Shown piece after piece: positions 45,055-53,083 of a stretch of DNA of 64,000 nucleotides. Both the position numbers and the translations under genes were made by a program. The stretch's first letter is position 1. Each line of letters opens with the position of its first letter. Below the pieces are notes generated by a model. It was not told the DNA's origin. It searched no databases and saw nothing but the letters and a program-made list of their open reading frames with translations. Source of the stretch: Halobacillus shinanisalinarum (GTDB lineage: Bacteria > Bacillota > Bacilli > Bacillales > Halobacillaceae); the NCBI RefSeq assembly GCF_022919835.1, contig NZ_CP095074.1:1550001-1614000 (forward strand). Reading direction: 5' to 3'.

Positions 45055-45565
45055 TTGAGAAAGAGACACTCAAACTTGTCTACGAATAGATCTAAAATAT
45101 TACTTCCAGCTGATGTAGACGCTATCCTCGATGATTACGGTCATCTTTTGAAGGCCTACTCCCAATTGAGAGACAAAGAATCAATTTTCGCCAATTATAA
45201 AAGAACGGTAAAGAGAATGGAAGTTTTGTTCCCTTTAGTAGAGCATCCTGTCCATGGAGTTACGGGTTTACATGCACTAGAAAATTATGATGAAGCGGGT
45301 TATGTCAGGCGTTACCAATACCATTGGAAGATAATTCTGCCCAAAACTGGTGTAAAAGCTAAATCACATTTCAGGGTGGGGGAATGATCCACATAATGCA
45401 GAATGGACACCTGACGAATATAAAATCGAAACAGAACCCCATCATCATCATTACGATCCAACTGATAGGAAAAAAAGAAAAGAAAATTACAACGTTCGCA
45501 CTCTTAAGCAAGCGTTCGAGTTCGTCTCTTACTACCTTGAATCTGGAGAAGAATATAAAGCATAA
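45055..45565 (+). pseudogene. TumE-family (DUF6516-like) toxin with one frameshift
   Basis: The first frame (TTG start, GGGGGAAG upstream) reads LLPADVDAILDDYG ... YVRRYQYHWKIILPKTGVKA and then runs out at a stop. The next frame continues HISGWGNDPHNAEW, EPHHHHYDPTDRKKRKENYN and LKQAFEFVSYYLE to TAA at 45565. This His-rich and KRKENY region with a terminal LKQAFEFV helix is characteristic of TumE/DUF6516 toxins. Removing one A from CTAAATC near 45358 restores a single 169-residue protein, and the total length is one base over a multiple of three. Either the toxin is dead while the antitoxin stays intact, or this is a sequence error. Confidence 0.58.
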
Positions 45566-45911
45566 TGCATATGCTAAAAATTAGCTGATGAAACCTGGCT
45601 TTTTCTTTGATATTGCTTATGGGGAAATTGGCTTATCATTACCTCAGATTTGCTGTGCTCCAAATCCAACTAATTATAAAGCATAAACGTTCCCTCACCT
45701 TACTCATAGATAAGGGCTATTTTACGTTTACCTACCTATATTTAAAACTTCTGCCTTTGGTACTTTTATAATAGCTTTGTATTGCTGGATTTTCTCAATA
45801 CCTTGGAAGTATTACTAGGTCGGCTAATCCCCATGCCAGATAAAAAGAGGGTGATGGCACGAGTGTCTATGAAGCATTGATGGTTACTATAGCCTTTAGC
45901 ATACACATAAG

Positions 45912-45953
45912 AAATAGACACCCTGTCTGACAAAAAACGGGGGTGTCTATTTT
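45912..45953. terminator. bidirectional hairpin terminator
   Basis: AAATAGACACCC pairs with GGGTGTCTATTT over an 18-base loop, followed by TTACG on plus. It separates the toxin-antitoxin region from the gltS/hutG region. Confidence 0.78.
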
Positions 45954-46150
45954 TACGAATAGCCTTGCCCTAGTTACATCTCGATTTCTTCACTCGGATC
46001 AAGAGCTTGATCCCAGCCTTGTAGACGTCAGTCTGCAAAAAGGTGAATCGCTTCAGATGTAAATCTTGCAGAAGGACCATAGTTAATCCAGTGTTCCGCC
46101 TGATAAAATTCATATTCTTTCTAATCATGATCATTTCCCTGATTCTATCT

Positions 46151-46215
46151 GTGCCTGTCACCCTATTTGAGTGGCAGGCACTTATTAGTTGTGTAAGGAT
46201 TTTACGAACTCTCCA
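46151..46215. repeat. REP-like GTGCCTGTCAC hairpin and shared block
   Basis: GTGCCTGTCAC pairs with GTGGCAGGCAC (one mismatch) across CCTATTTGA. CCCTATTTGAGTG, CAGGCAC, TATTAGTTGTG and ACTCTCCAA recur in order at 49758-49814, just past the amidase gene. Palindromes of this GTGCCTGTCAC/GGGGTCAGACCCC kind are widespread intergenic elements in bacilli. Confidence 0.58.
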
Positions 46216-46356
46216 AACATACTCCATTTCATGACTGCACAGCCCAACTCAAAGACCCTCACTACCTTTTCCCTAAAAATAATCCACATCTGGGGTCAGA
46301 CCCCAATATCTAGTTTTGGTGATCTGTACTATTATCAGTATTGTGGGTCGATTTTT

Positions 46357-47552
46357 TTAACTGAACATATTAATAGTGGTAATAATAATAGGCATCGCAA
46401 ATACATCAATTAAGAAAGCGCCGACAATGGGCACGACTAAAAATGCTTTACGTGACGGGCCGAATTTATTTACGATAGCATCCATATTAGCTATAGCATT
46501 TGGTGTTGCCCCTAGACCATGCCCCGTGAATCCACCTACCATAACAGCAGCGTCGTAATTCTTTCCAAGTAAACGGAACAAAATAAATATGCCAAATAAA
46601 GCAATAAACAATACTTGGACAAACACAATCGCTAGCAATGGTAATGCCAAGTTTGCAACTTCCCACAATTTAATGCTCATTAGTGCCATCGATAAGAAAA
46701 TACCTAAAGTGACATCTCCAATAATTGTAATGCTTTTCATCTGAATTATATTTCCATTAAACAGATCTATTATATTTCGTACGATAACAGCAACAAACAT
46801 GGCGCTAACATAGTTAGGCAGAGAAAATCCGGTTAACTGAGTGAATAAGTCCCCTAAATAAGAACCCGATGCCATGCAAAATGTAATAATAAACACCTGC
46901 ACCATAAATGTTTTGGAATTCACAGTCGTATTATCCTTATTATTTATTAGCGGATTATCATCTTCAATATCTTTTTCAGTGGGTTGTAAATTATATTTAT
47001 TGACCAAATATTTAACAATGGGCCCGCCAATAAGCCCCCAGCTACAAGGCCAACAGTCGCTGCAGCTAATCCTACAGATAAAGCAGAATCTATACCCATC
47101 TCTTCAATAGTAGTACCAAACGCTGTTGCAGCGCCATGCCCCCCTTCCATTGAAACAGCCCCTACAACAACGCCAATCAAGGGGTCTATATTTAGAAGTT
47201 TAGCAAGTGACACGCCTATAATACTTTGAACAAGCGCAAGAAACCCGCATGACAACCAATAGATAACTAATAATTTTCCACCTAATTTAATTAACCCAAA
47301 ACTGGCACCCAAACCGACCGTTGTAAAAAACGTCAACATAAAAAGCCCTTGTAACGATGTATCCAATGTGAAGTTCAAGACGCCCATACTTCTAAGTGCC
47401 GTAGTAATAATTGCAAACAAAAGACCGCCTACTACAGGTGCAGGGATACAGAATTTATCTAAAAAACGTATTCTTGTATTTAGATACTTTCCCAACATAA
47501 AAACCGCAACAGCTAAAAAAATAGTAGTCAGCTGATTAATTTCCAGGCCCAT
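46357..47552 (-). pseudogene. gltS: sodium/glutamate symporter with one frameshift
   Basis: The first part (199 codons) starts MGLEINQLTTIFLAVAVFM and carries APVVGGLLFAI and VSMEGGHGAATAFG, the first inverted-repeat half of GltS. The second part continues LVNKYNLQPTE and has the second half with VGGFTGHGLGATPNAIANM. Adding one G to the five-G run at 47035-47039 joins them into GGLIGGPIVKYLVNKY. The length, 1196 bases, is one short of a multiple of three. GltS is a sodium-coupled glutamate carrier of about 400 residues with two such GGHG motifs, both present. It lies 18 bases after hutG and probably handles the glutamate made there, unless the frameshift is real. Confidence 0.87.
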
Positions 47553-47570
47553 TTTGTCACCCTTTCTAGA

Positions 47571-48523
47571 TTATTTTTCTTGAGCATTAAAATATTTGAT
47601 TACTTCTGCTATCAGAAAAGCTGCTAATTTAACTGTTTTACCATCCTCATCGACTTGCGGATTAACCTCTGACATATCAAAACTAATAACATTTTTCTTA
47701 GCTACAATGTATCGTAATAATGTTCGCACTACTTTTGGATCTAGTCCAAATGGCGAAGGGGCACTAACACCAGGAGCCGCAGAAGCAACAATCGAATCAG
47801 TACATAAAGTCAATATCACATAATCAAACTGAGAAAATTCATCAATTATCTTAAATGTGTTCTTGTAATGATCCGACGTGATGTTTTCTTCCAAAATATA
47901 TTTGCAGTTGTAATATTCAGCAGTCTTAAATAATGATTTTGTATTAGCAAATTCCTGGATACCCAGACATAAATACTTAGAGTTTTGATCCTGCTCTAAT
48001 ATTTGTCTAAACATAGTACCTGACGAAGTAATTTCATCGTCCCGCATATCAAAGTGCGCATCAATATTAATAATTCCCAGTGACGCATCTGGACCAATAT
48101 AATTCCTCGCTCCTAGATAATGACCATATAAGGTTTCATGACCGCCCCAAGAATGATAGGTGTCTCACCGTTCTGATATAATAAGTTAAGGTCTTGTCCA
48201 AGTTCTTGCTGTGCTATTTCGAGTTCTTCACCTTCACATACAACATTACCAACATCCGATATTTTCTTTTCATTATTAATTGTAAACGGAATTGAAGATA
48301 AAGCCTTTCTTATTTCATTTGGCGCCTCTCTGGCCCCAATACGTCCTTTATTCCGTTTCACCCCTTCGTCACTTTCAAATCCGATAATGCTAAAACCACT
48401 TTTACTTTTTTCCAATTGATTTACTTGCTCAAGTTGAACAACTTGATGAAAACGAAATTTTTCAAAATCCTGTTGACTATCGACTCTTCCCTTCCAATGT
48501 TGCTTACTCGCCAATCTATAAAT
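47571..48523 (-). pseudogene. hutG: formimidoylglutamase with one frameshift
   Basis: HutG (arginase family) hydrolyses N-formimidoyl-glutamate to glutamate and formamide, the last step of histidine breakdown. The N-terminal part has IGFESDEGVKRNKGRIGA; the C-terminal part has the manganese ligands in IINIDAHFDMRDDEI and SFDMSEVNPQVDEDGKT. They join as ILGGGHETLYGHYLGARN when one G is added to the run at 48145-48148; the whole is one base short. Relatives start at YRLASKQHW; here the codon at that place, properly spaced behind GGAGGGGG, is ATT (48523), while the only nearby ATG lies upstream of or inside the ribosome site. The start is therefore uncertain. Confidence 0.85.
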
Positions 48524-48660
48524 GAGAACCCCCTCCATTTCTTTACACGTTAAGGTTTCAAAATAATGCATATTTTTATACTAATGCAATACTGTGTATA
48601 ATTACTAATACATGTTTTTAATAATTCAATAGGTTTTGGCTATGGGAAGGGAAAATATGT

Positions 48661-49566
48661 ATGGAAATAAGGGAATTACGTTATTTTGTAACAATTGTGG
48701 AACAATCCACTTTCACTGCGGCTGCAGCTAAACTGCATATTTCACAGCCCTCTTTAAGTGCAACAATCAAAAAGCTAGAGAACAAAGTTGGTTTATCTTT
48801 GTTAGACAGAAGTGCACGTGATATACGTCTAACGAAGGAAGGATCCATTTTATACTATGAGGCGAGAAAATTACTAAATCACTTCGAACACGTACTAGAT
48901 GAAATGGAGCGATTAAAAAAAGACGGCCCCCTCGATATCTCAATCGGATTAATTGAGTCGGCTAAATTTTGGCTACCAAAGGTATTATGTGAATTCAAAA
49001 AGCAATATCCTAATATACACGTGAAAATATTCGATCTTCTAAGCTCACACGAAGTCATAAATTCATTTAATAACTATAAAATTCATCTTGCTATCACGAA
49101 TCAATTTATCGACAATTCGGAAATCAAATCCATCCCTATCTATGAGGAAAGACTAGTAGCACTTATACCGGAGTCGCATAACTTAACAAACAAAGAGTAT
49201 CTTACTATTCATGAATTGGAAACAGAAGCATTTATAGTTTGTAGAGAGGGATTTCAGACACGAGAAGATATTTTAAACACTTTCCGGAAAGCTGGTATTA
49301 AACCAAATCTACAATTTGAAATTGAACGATTTGAAACAGCATGCAGTTTAGTTGAGAACGGGTTAGGTATTACAGTTGTTCCAGAGAATTATGTGAAAAA
49401 CGCACCGAGATATCATTTCCAAATCAAACAAATACAGAAGCCAAACAACATTTCACGGACGGTGTATTTAACTATGAATAAAAATCGGTATTTACCTCCA
49501 ATTGTTTTAACGTTTATCAAGTTGATAAAAGAACAATTTCCAAATACAGATATTTATGAACAATAA
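48661..49566 (+). CDS. LysR-type regulator of hutG-gltS
   Basis: The 301-residue LTTR has the canonical N-terminal HTH (IRELRYFVTIVEQSTFTAAA ... LHISQPSLSATIKKLENKVG, LLDRS) and a two-lobed inducer domain with ISIGLIESAKFWLPKVL and LVENGLGITVVPE. It is transcribed away from hutG-gltS across a gap of about 130 bases, the classical arrangement for an LTTR and its target. Formimidoylglutamate, histidine or urocanate would be plausible inducers; none can be read from sequence. A terminator follows at 49598. Confidence 0.9.
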   Translation: MEIRELRYFVTIVEQSTFTAAAAKLHISQPSLSATIKKLENKVGLSLLDRSARDIRLTKEGSILYYEARKLLNHFEHVLDEMERLKKDGPLDISIGLIESAKFWLPKVLCEFKKQYPNIHVKIFDLLSSHEVINSFNNYKIHLAITNQFIDNSEIKSIPIYEERLVALIPESHNLTNKEYLTIHELETEAFIVCREGFQTREDILNTFRKAGIKPNLQFEIERFETACSLVENGLGITVVPENYVKNAPRYHFQIKQIQKPNNISRTVYLTMNKNRYLPPIVLTFIKLIKEQFPNTDIYEQ

Positions 49567-49597
49567 TATTGATCCTCAAGCTCAAGGTAAGATCAAA

Positions 49598-49637
49598 AAA
49601 TCCCCTCAAAGGTCAATGTGGACCCTAGAGGGGATTT
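49598..49637 (+). terminator. terminator of the LysR gene
   Basis: AAATCCCCTC pairs with GAGGGGATTT across a 20-base loop and is followed by GTTTTTG. Confidence 0.82.
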
Positions 49638-49757
49638 GTTTTTGCTTTAAGTTGGCGGTCAAAATAGAAGTGGAAAGTATTTAAAATTGATAATTGATTA
49701 ACAGCATCATGAACTTTTCTGGAGTGAGGGTAGACCCTGTGAACAATTCTAATTAAA

Positions 49758-49814
49758 CCCTATTTGAGTGACAGGCACGTATTAGTTGTGGCAAGGACTC
49801 TACGCCCTCTCCAA
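49758..49814. repeat. second copy of the 46161-46215 block
   Basis: CCCTATTTGAGTGACAGGCA, then TATTAGTTGTG, AAGGA and CCCTCTCCAA. Beyond it CCCT-CTAAAAATAATCA runs into the stop of the amidase gene, and a similar CCCTAAAAATAATCCA follows the copy near 46272. The copy at 46 kb may thus be a relic of an amidase 3' flank. Confidence 0.52.
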
Positions 49815-49839
49815 TCGCTCTCCAATTTATACCTTCCCT

Positions 49840-50895
49840 CTAAAAATAATCAATAAGACCTTGGGTAATCGCTTCTGCCACACTAGATTGATAACTACCT
49901 GTCTTTAACTTCCCAACTTCACTCGGATTTGATAGAAACCCAAGTTCAACAAGAACCGCTGCATCATTGTTTTCTCGTAATACATGGTAGTCTCCAAATT
50001 GCGCCCCATCATTTTGAAGATTCGTGTGCGCTATAAGCTGTCCTTGAATTTGATCAGCAAGCCCCTTGTCACCATTCGAATAATAATAAGTGCTTATGCC
50101 TCGAGCACTTGGGTAAAGGCTGGAGTTATAATGGAGACTAATAAAAGCATCTGTGTCATAAGCATGGCTAATATCTACTCTTTCCTCAAGAGCTAAATAG
50201 CGATCATTTGACCTTGTCATAATCACATTGGCTCCCGCTTGCTGCAGTTGATCAGAGATGGTGTGAGCCGTTTGTAATGTCAGATTCTTTTCATATCCTC
50301 CAAAATAGCCTATAGCACCCGGATCATACCCTCCGTGTCCTGCATCAAGGACAATGTTCACCCCTTCTAACGAGGAGTGACTCGTGCCCTGAGATGAATC
50401 ACTAGTGACAAGCCAGCCTGCGATCCAACCTGTACCTCCATCCGACAACCTCACCTGCACCCAATCATTGGCCTTTTCTAAAAGTTGAAAAGAATCACCA
50501 CGATAAGCGAGGCCAAGACTATCATAGCCCGTCCCAGGCCCCGTCCGTATATTGGCAGCATCCCCTGCAACTTTCACTTGTTGACTATGGGGAGAGGTGG
50601 AATCAGACTCTAGCAAATAATAAGCGGCTACCCATCCGCTTTGACCATTGTAATTGATTCTTGCCCAACCAAACCGATTCTCATAAACCGTAACTATGGT
50701 CTCATCCTCAAGAGATCCAATGACCGAAGCATCCATGCTTGGTTCACTACGCACCTGTAAAGACGTAGCATCCACACGATATGTAGTACCTTGTTCCGCG
50801 GAAACCGTCGGAGTCGGCCCGAATAGAGACATGATTAGGCTGAAGCAAACTAGCATAAACATAGAGTTTCTAAATAGATTAAACAGACCATTCAC
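49840..50895 (-). CDS. N-acetylmuramoyl-L-alanine amidase with two SH3b domains
   Basis: The 351-residue protein is secreted: a GTG start, a positively charged start and hydrophobic stretch, and a likely cleavage after VSA (residue 33). Two SH3-type wall-binding domains follow (TSLQVRSEPSMDASVIGSL ... GWVAAYYL and AANIRTGPGTGYDSLGLAY ... GWIAGWLV). The Amidase_3 catalytic domain is complete: VLDAGHGGYDPGA (zinc His), the Glu of YEKNLTLQTA, FISLHYNSS (zinc His) and VLVELGFLSNPSE (catalytic Glu). It cleaves the peptide stems from glycan strands and takes part in cell separation, autolysis or spore processes. It is a single gene. Confidence 0.94.
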   Translation of the reverse strand: MNGLFNLFRNSMFMLVCFSLIMSLFGPTPTVSAEQGTTYRVDATSLQVRSEPSMDASVIGSLEDETIVTVYENRFGWARINYNGQSGWVAAYYLLESDSTSPHSQQVKVAGDAANIRTGPGTGYDSLGLAYRGDSFQLLEKANDWVQVRLSDGGTGWIAGWLVTSDSSQGTSHSSLEGVNIVLDAGHGGYDPGAIGYFGGYEKNLTLQTAHTISDQLQQAGANVIMTRSNDRYLALEERVDISHAYDTDAFISLHYNSSLYPSARGISTYYYSNGDKGLADQIQGQLIAHTNLQNDGAQFGDYHVLRENNDAAVLVELGFLSNPSEVGKLKTGSYQSSVAEAITQGLIDYF

Positions 50896-51621
50896 TCCTT
50901 TTTACCTACATTTTTGTTCCATCTTCGCCACAATATTGTAACAATTTCCTGCAATTGGTTACAATATTCATCACAAAAAATAATTCCATTAAACTATTAA
51001 TATAGGCATATTAATGTTCGGTTGTAAATATTAACCTACTAACGGGTTACTTTCTCCCCTAGTACGAGACCGCCCATACTACCATGAACTTAATATAAAC
51101 AAAAAAACCACTCCCTTCCTTAGAATAGGCAGAGAGTGGTTCATGCTTATCTTCAATCGCTAATATGATAGATAGCATTCATAAAGGTTTCTTGTCTATA
51201 TTATTTAGATAATTAAGAGAGCTTACAAAACTAGCAGATTCGACCACTTCCCCATAATGCCTTGCCCTAATTGTCGTCAGAAACAAACATCTCCTCACCA
51301 TAGGTAGAAAATCGGTGTATTGATTCCTTCCGTGTGAAGTCGGATTTATGGTTTAAATGAATTTCCGACCATCTAAACATAAGTAATATGTACAAGTTAT
51401 TGAATGCCCTGTATAGATATTCTATATTAATAACAATTTGAATCACGGAGAATTTTGCTTTACTATTATATGAACACATCCATCATTGAAGTTAGATCAT
51501 CCAAGTCAAGAAACAAGGAGGCACCTCCTAACTAATCATTATTATTACCTCCAAAATTACTTCATCTATTATCTCCAATTAAAAACTCAATATATCCAAA
51601 AAAGAGGAGACTATATTTTAT
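50896..51621. other. intergenic region
   Basis: A minus-strand terminator sits at 51106-51141, implying a former or unrecognised transcript to its right on that strand. About 51180-51270 on minus reads LTTIRARHYGEVVESASFVS and a few more residues before a stop, possibly the tail of a lost gene. The frames at 51267-51479 and 51486-51713 have no supporting signals. Confidence 0.4.
51106..51141 (-). terminator. minus-strand terminator of an unseen transcript
   Basis: AACCACTC pairs with GAGTGGTT; the seven-A run at 51101-51107 becomes the T tail on the minus strand. No intact gene ends just upstream of it. Confidence 0.7.
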
Positions 51622-53055
51622 ATGACATGGTACTTAAGTTACATAGTGATTTACTTCATTCTCATGTTTTCAATGGGATTCTATTACTTCTTCAAAATAA
51701 AAACCTACGATGAGTACTTAATCGGAAGCTGGAACACCGCGTTCTGGCCAATCGTCGGAACCATCATCAGCACATGGTGTGGTGCTGCCGTCTTCATTGG
51801 CTGGGTTGGAATGGGCTTTACAGTAGGTCTATCGGGATTTTTTAAATTTGCATTGCCTGGAATCTTATTTTGTCTTTTATTAATCATTGCGTTCGCTGGG
51901 CCATTAAGAAGACAAAGGCTGTACACATTAGCTGATTTATTCGGGGAGAGATTTGGTGGGAAATCAGGAATCATTCCTTCTGTCCTTTCCGCCTTTATTT
52001 ATTCTGTTCCAACACTAGCTCTGCAAATGGTCGGAATGTCCACCATTTTTAATATCACATTAGGGATAGACACAAGTGTTGGTGTGGCCCTGTCGTTTGC
52101 ACTAATACTAGGCTTTACTATATTAGGCGGACTGCCGGCAACGATTATTACAGATGCTCTTCAATCCATTATTGTTATTATCGGAATTGTCATTTTATGT
52201 ATAACGAGTGTCGTTTATGCTGGCGGGTTTGATATGATTTTGGCTAATACACCGATTGAGTACATCAGTCCTTTAGGCCCAGAAGGGTTAGGGGAAGTGT
52301 TGTTATACGCTTTATCTGTTGGTCCATTTTATCTGGTTTGGCAATCGACGTGGCAGCGTATTTTTGCATCAAAAAGTGAACGGGTTGCCAAGAGGGCTGG
52401 TGTGACTGGGTTTGTTATTGCGGGTGCGATTTCTATTTTACCTTTTTCCATTGGGGTAATTGCTCGTCAATATGTTCCTTCAGACACGGACCCTGACTTA
52501 TTGTTTTCTTATGTAACCGCAGAACTTTTACATCCGGCCATAGGTGGAATTGTTTTCGTTGGTCTGTTGGCAGCATTAATGACAGGTGCGACTTCGTTTA
52601 TATTGCAAGGAAGTTCCAACTTAACGAGAGATTTATACCAACGATTAATGAAACCACATGCGAACAATAAACAACTCATGACGACTTCACGACTAACCGT
52701 TGCCATTATTTCAGTATTAGGTTTAGTCGTCTCTTATTTTGTTACAGATATAGCCAGTGCCTACCAGTGGGCTCTTAGGTTATCAGCAACTGTCCTAGTC
52801 TTTCCGTTTCTTGCCGTTATGTTTTGGAAAAAGGTCACAAAAGCTGGCGTACTCTGGAGCATGACCTTGGCGTTAATCGCCACACTTGGATGGCCATTTT
52901 TCAATATTGGCATCAACCACACCATCTTTGGTTTCCTAGTTTCCGTTAGTAGCTTACTTGTCATCAGTCTACTCACTCAACATGGCAATACAGAACAGGT
53001 TCGAGCTGTTTATTGGGAAGATTTAGATTCTGCAGATCCTCCAAGTGAAGAATAA
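51622..53055 (+). CDS. sodium:solute symporter family transporter
   Basis: The 477-residue SSS protein has 12-13 hydrophobic segments. Family segments seen are MGFYYFFKIKTYDEYLIGSW, ISTWCGAAVFIGWVG, LGGLPATIITDALQSIIV and LAALMTGATSFILQGSSNLTRDLY, the last being the sodium-site helix equivalent. It imports an organic solute with sodium. GAGGAGA precedes the ATG. The following amidohydrolase starts 28 bases after its stop, so the two form an operon and the transporter probably takes up the hydrolase substrate. It is only distantly similar to the symporter of the gal operon. Confidence 0.88.
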   Translation: MTWYLSYIVIYFILMFSMGFYYFFKIKTYDEYLIGSWNTAFWPIVGTIISTWCGAAVFIGWVGMGFTVGLSGFFKFALPGILFCLLLIIAFAGPLRRQRLYTLADLFGERFGGKSGIIPSVLSAFIYSVPTLALQMVGMSTIFNITLGIDTSVGVALSFALILGFTILGGLPATIITDALQSIIVIIGIVILCITSVVYAGGFDMILANTPIEYISPLGPEGLGEVLLYALSVGPFYLVWQSTWQRIFASKSERVAKRAGVTGFVIAGAISILPFSIGVIARQYVPSDTDPDLLFSYVTAELLHPAIGGIVFVGLLAALMTGATSFILQGSSNLTRDLYQRLMKPHANNKQLMTTSRLTVAIISVLGLVVSYFVTDIASAYQWALRLSATVLVFPFLAVMFWKKVTKAGVLWSMTLALIATLGWPFFNIGINHTIFGFLVSVSSLLVISLLTQHGNTEQVRAVYWEDLDSADPPSEE

Positions 53056-53083
53056 ATGACTGTCTTTAAAAGGAGAACATGAA

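Larger units (their letters stand above)
45566..46356. other. intergenic region with terminators and repeat debris
   Basis: Contents: a scrap after the toxin gene, a terminator at 45912-45953, a GTGCCTGTCAC hairpin at 46151-46181, a 55-base block shared with 49758-49814, and a TGGGGTCAGACCCCA palindrome at 46291-46305. The 85-codon frame on minus at 45970-46227 has no ribosome site or recognised motif, and I do not call it a gene. Confidence 0.45.

Noticed and set aside
45384..45584. 66-codon frame after the toxin start
   Set aside because: It is a shadow frame; the correct reading of this DNA is the C-terminal part of the frameshifted TumE-like toxin.
45970..46227. 85-codon minus-strand frame
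   Set aside because: No ribosome site; it overlaps the GTGCCTGTCAC hairpin and repeat block.
47035..48148. Phase-variable G tracts in gltS and hutG
   Set aside because: Runs of four and five G are too short for typical slipped-strand switching; sequencing error or simple mutation is more likely.
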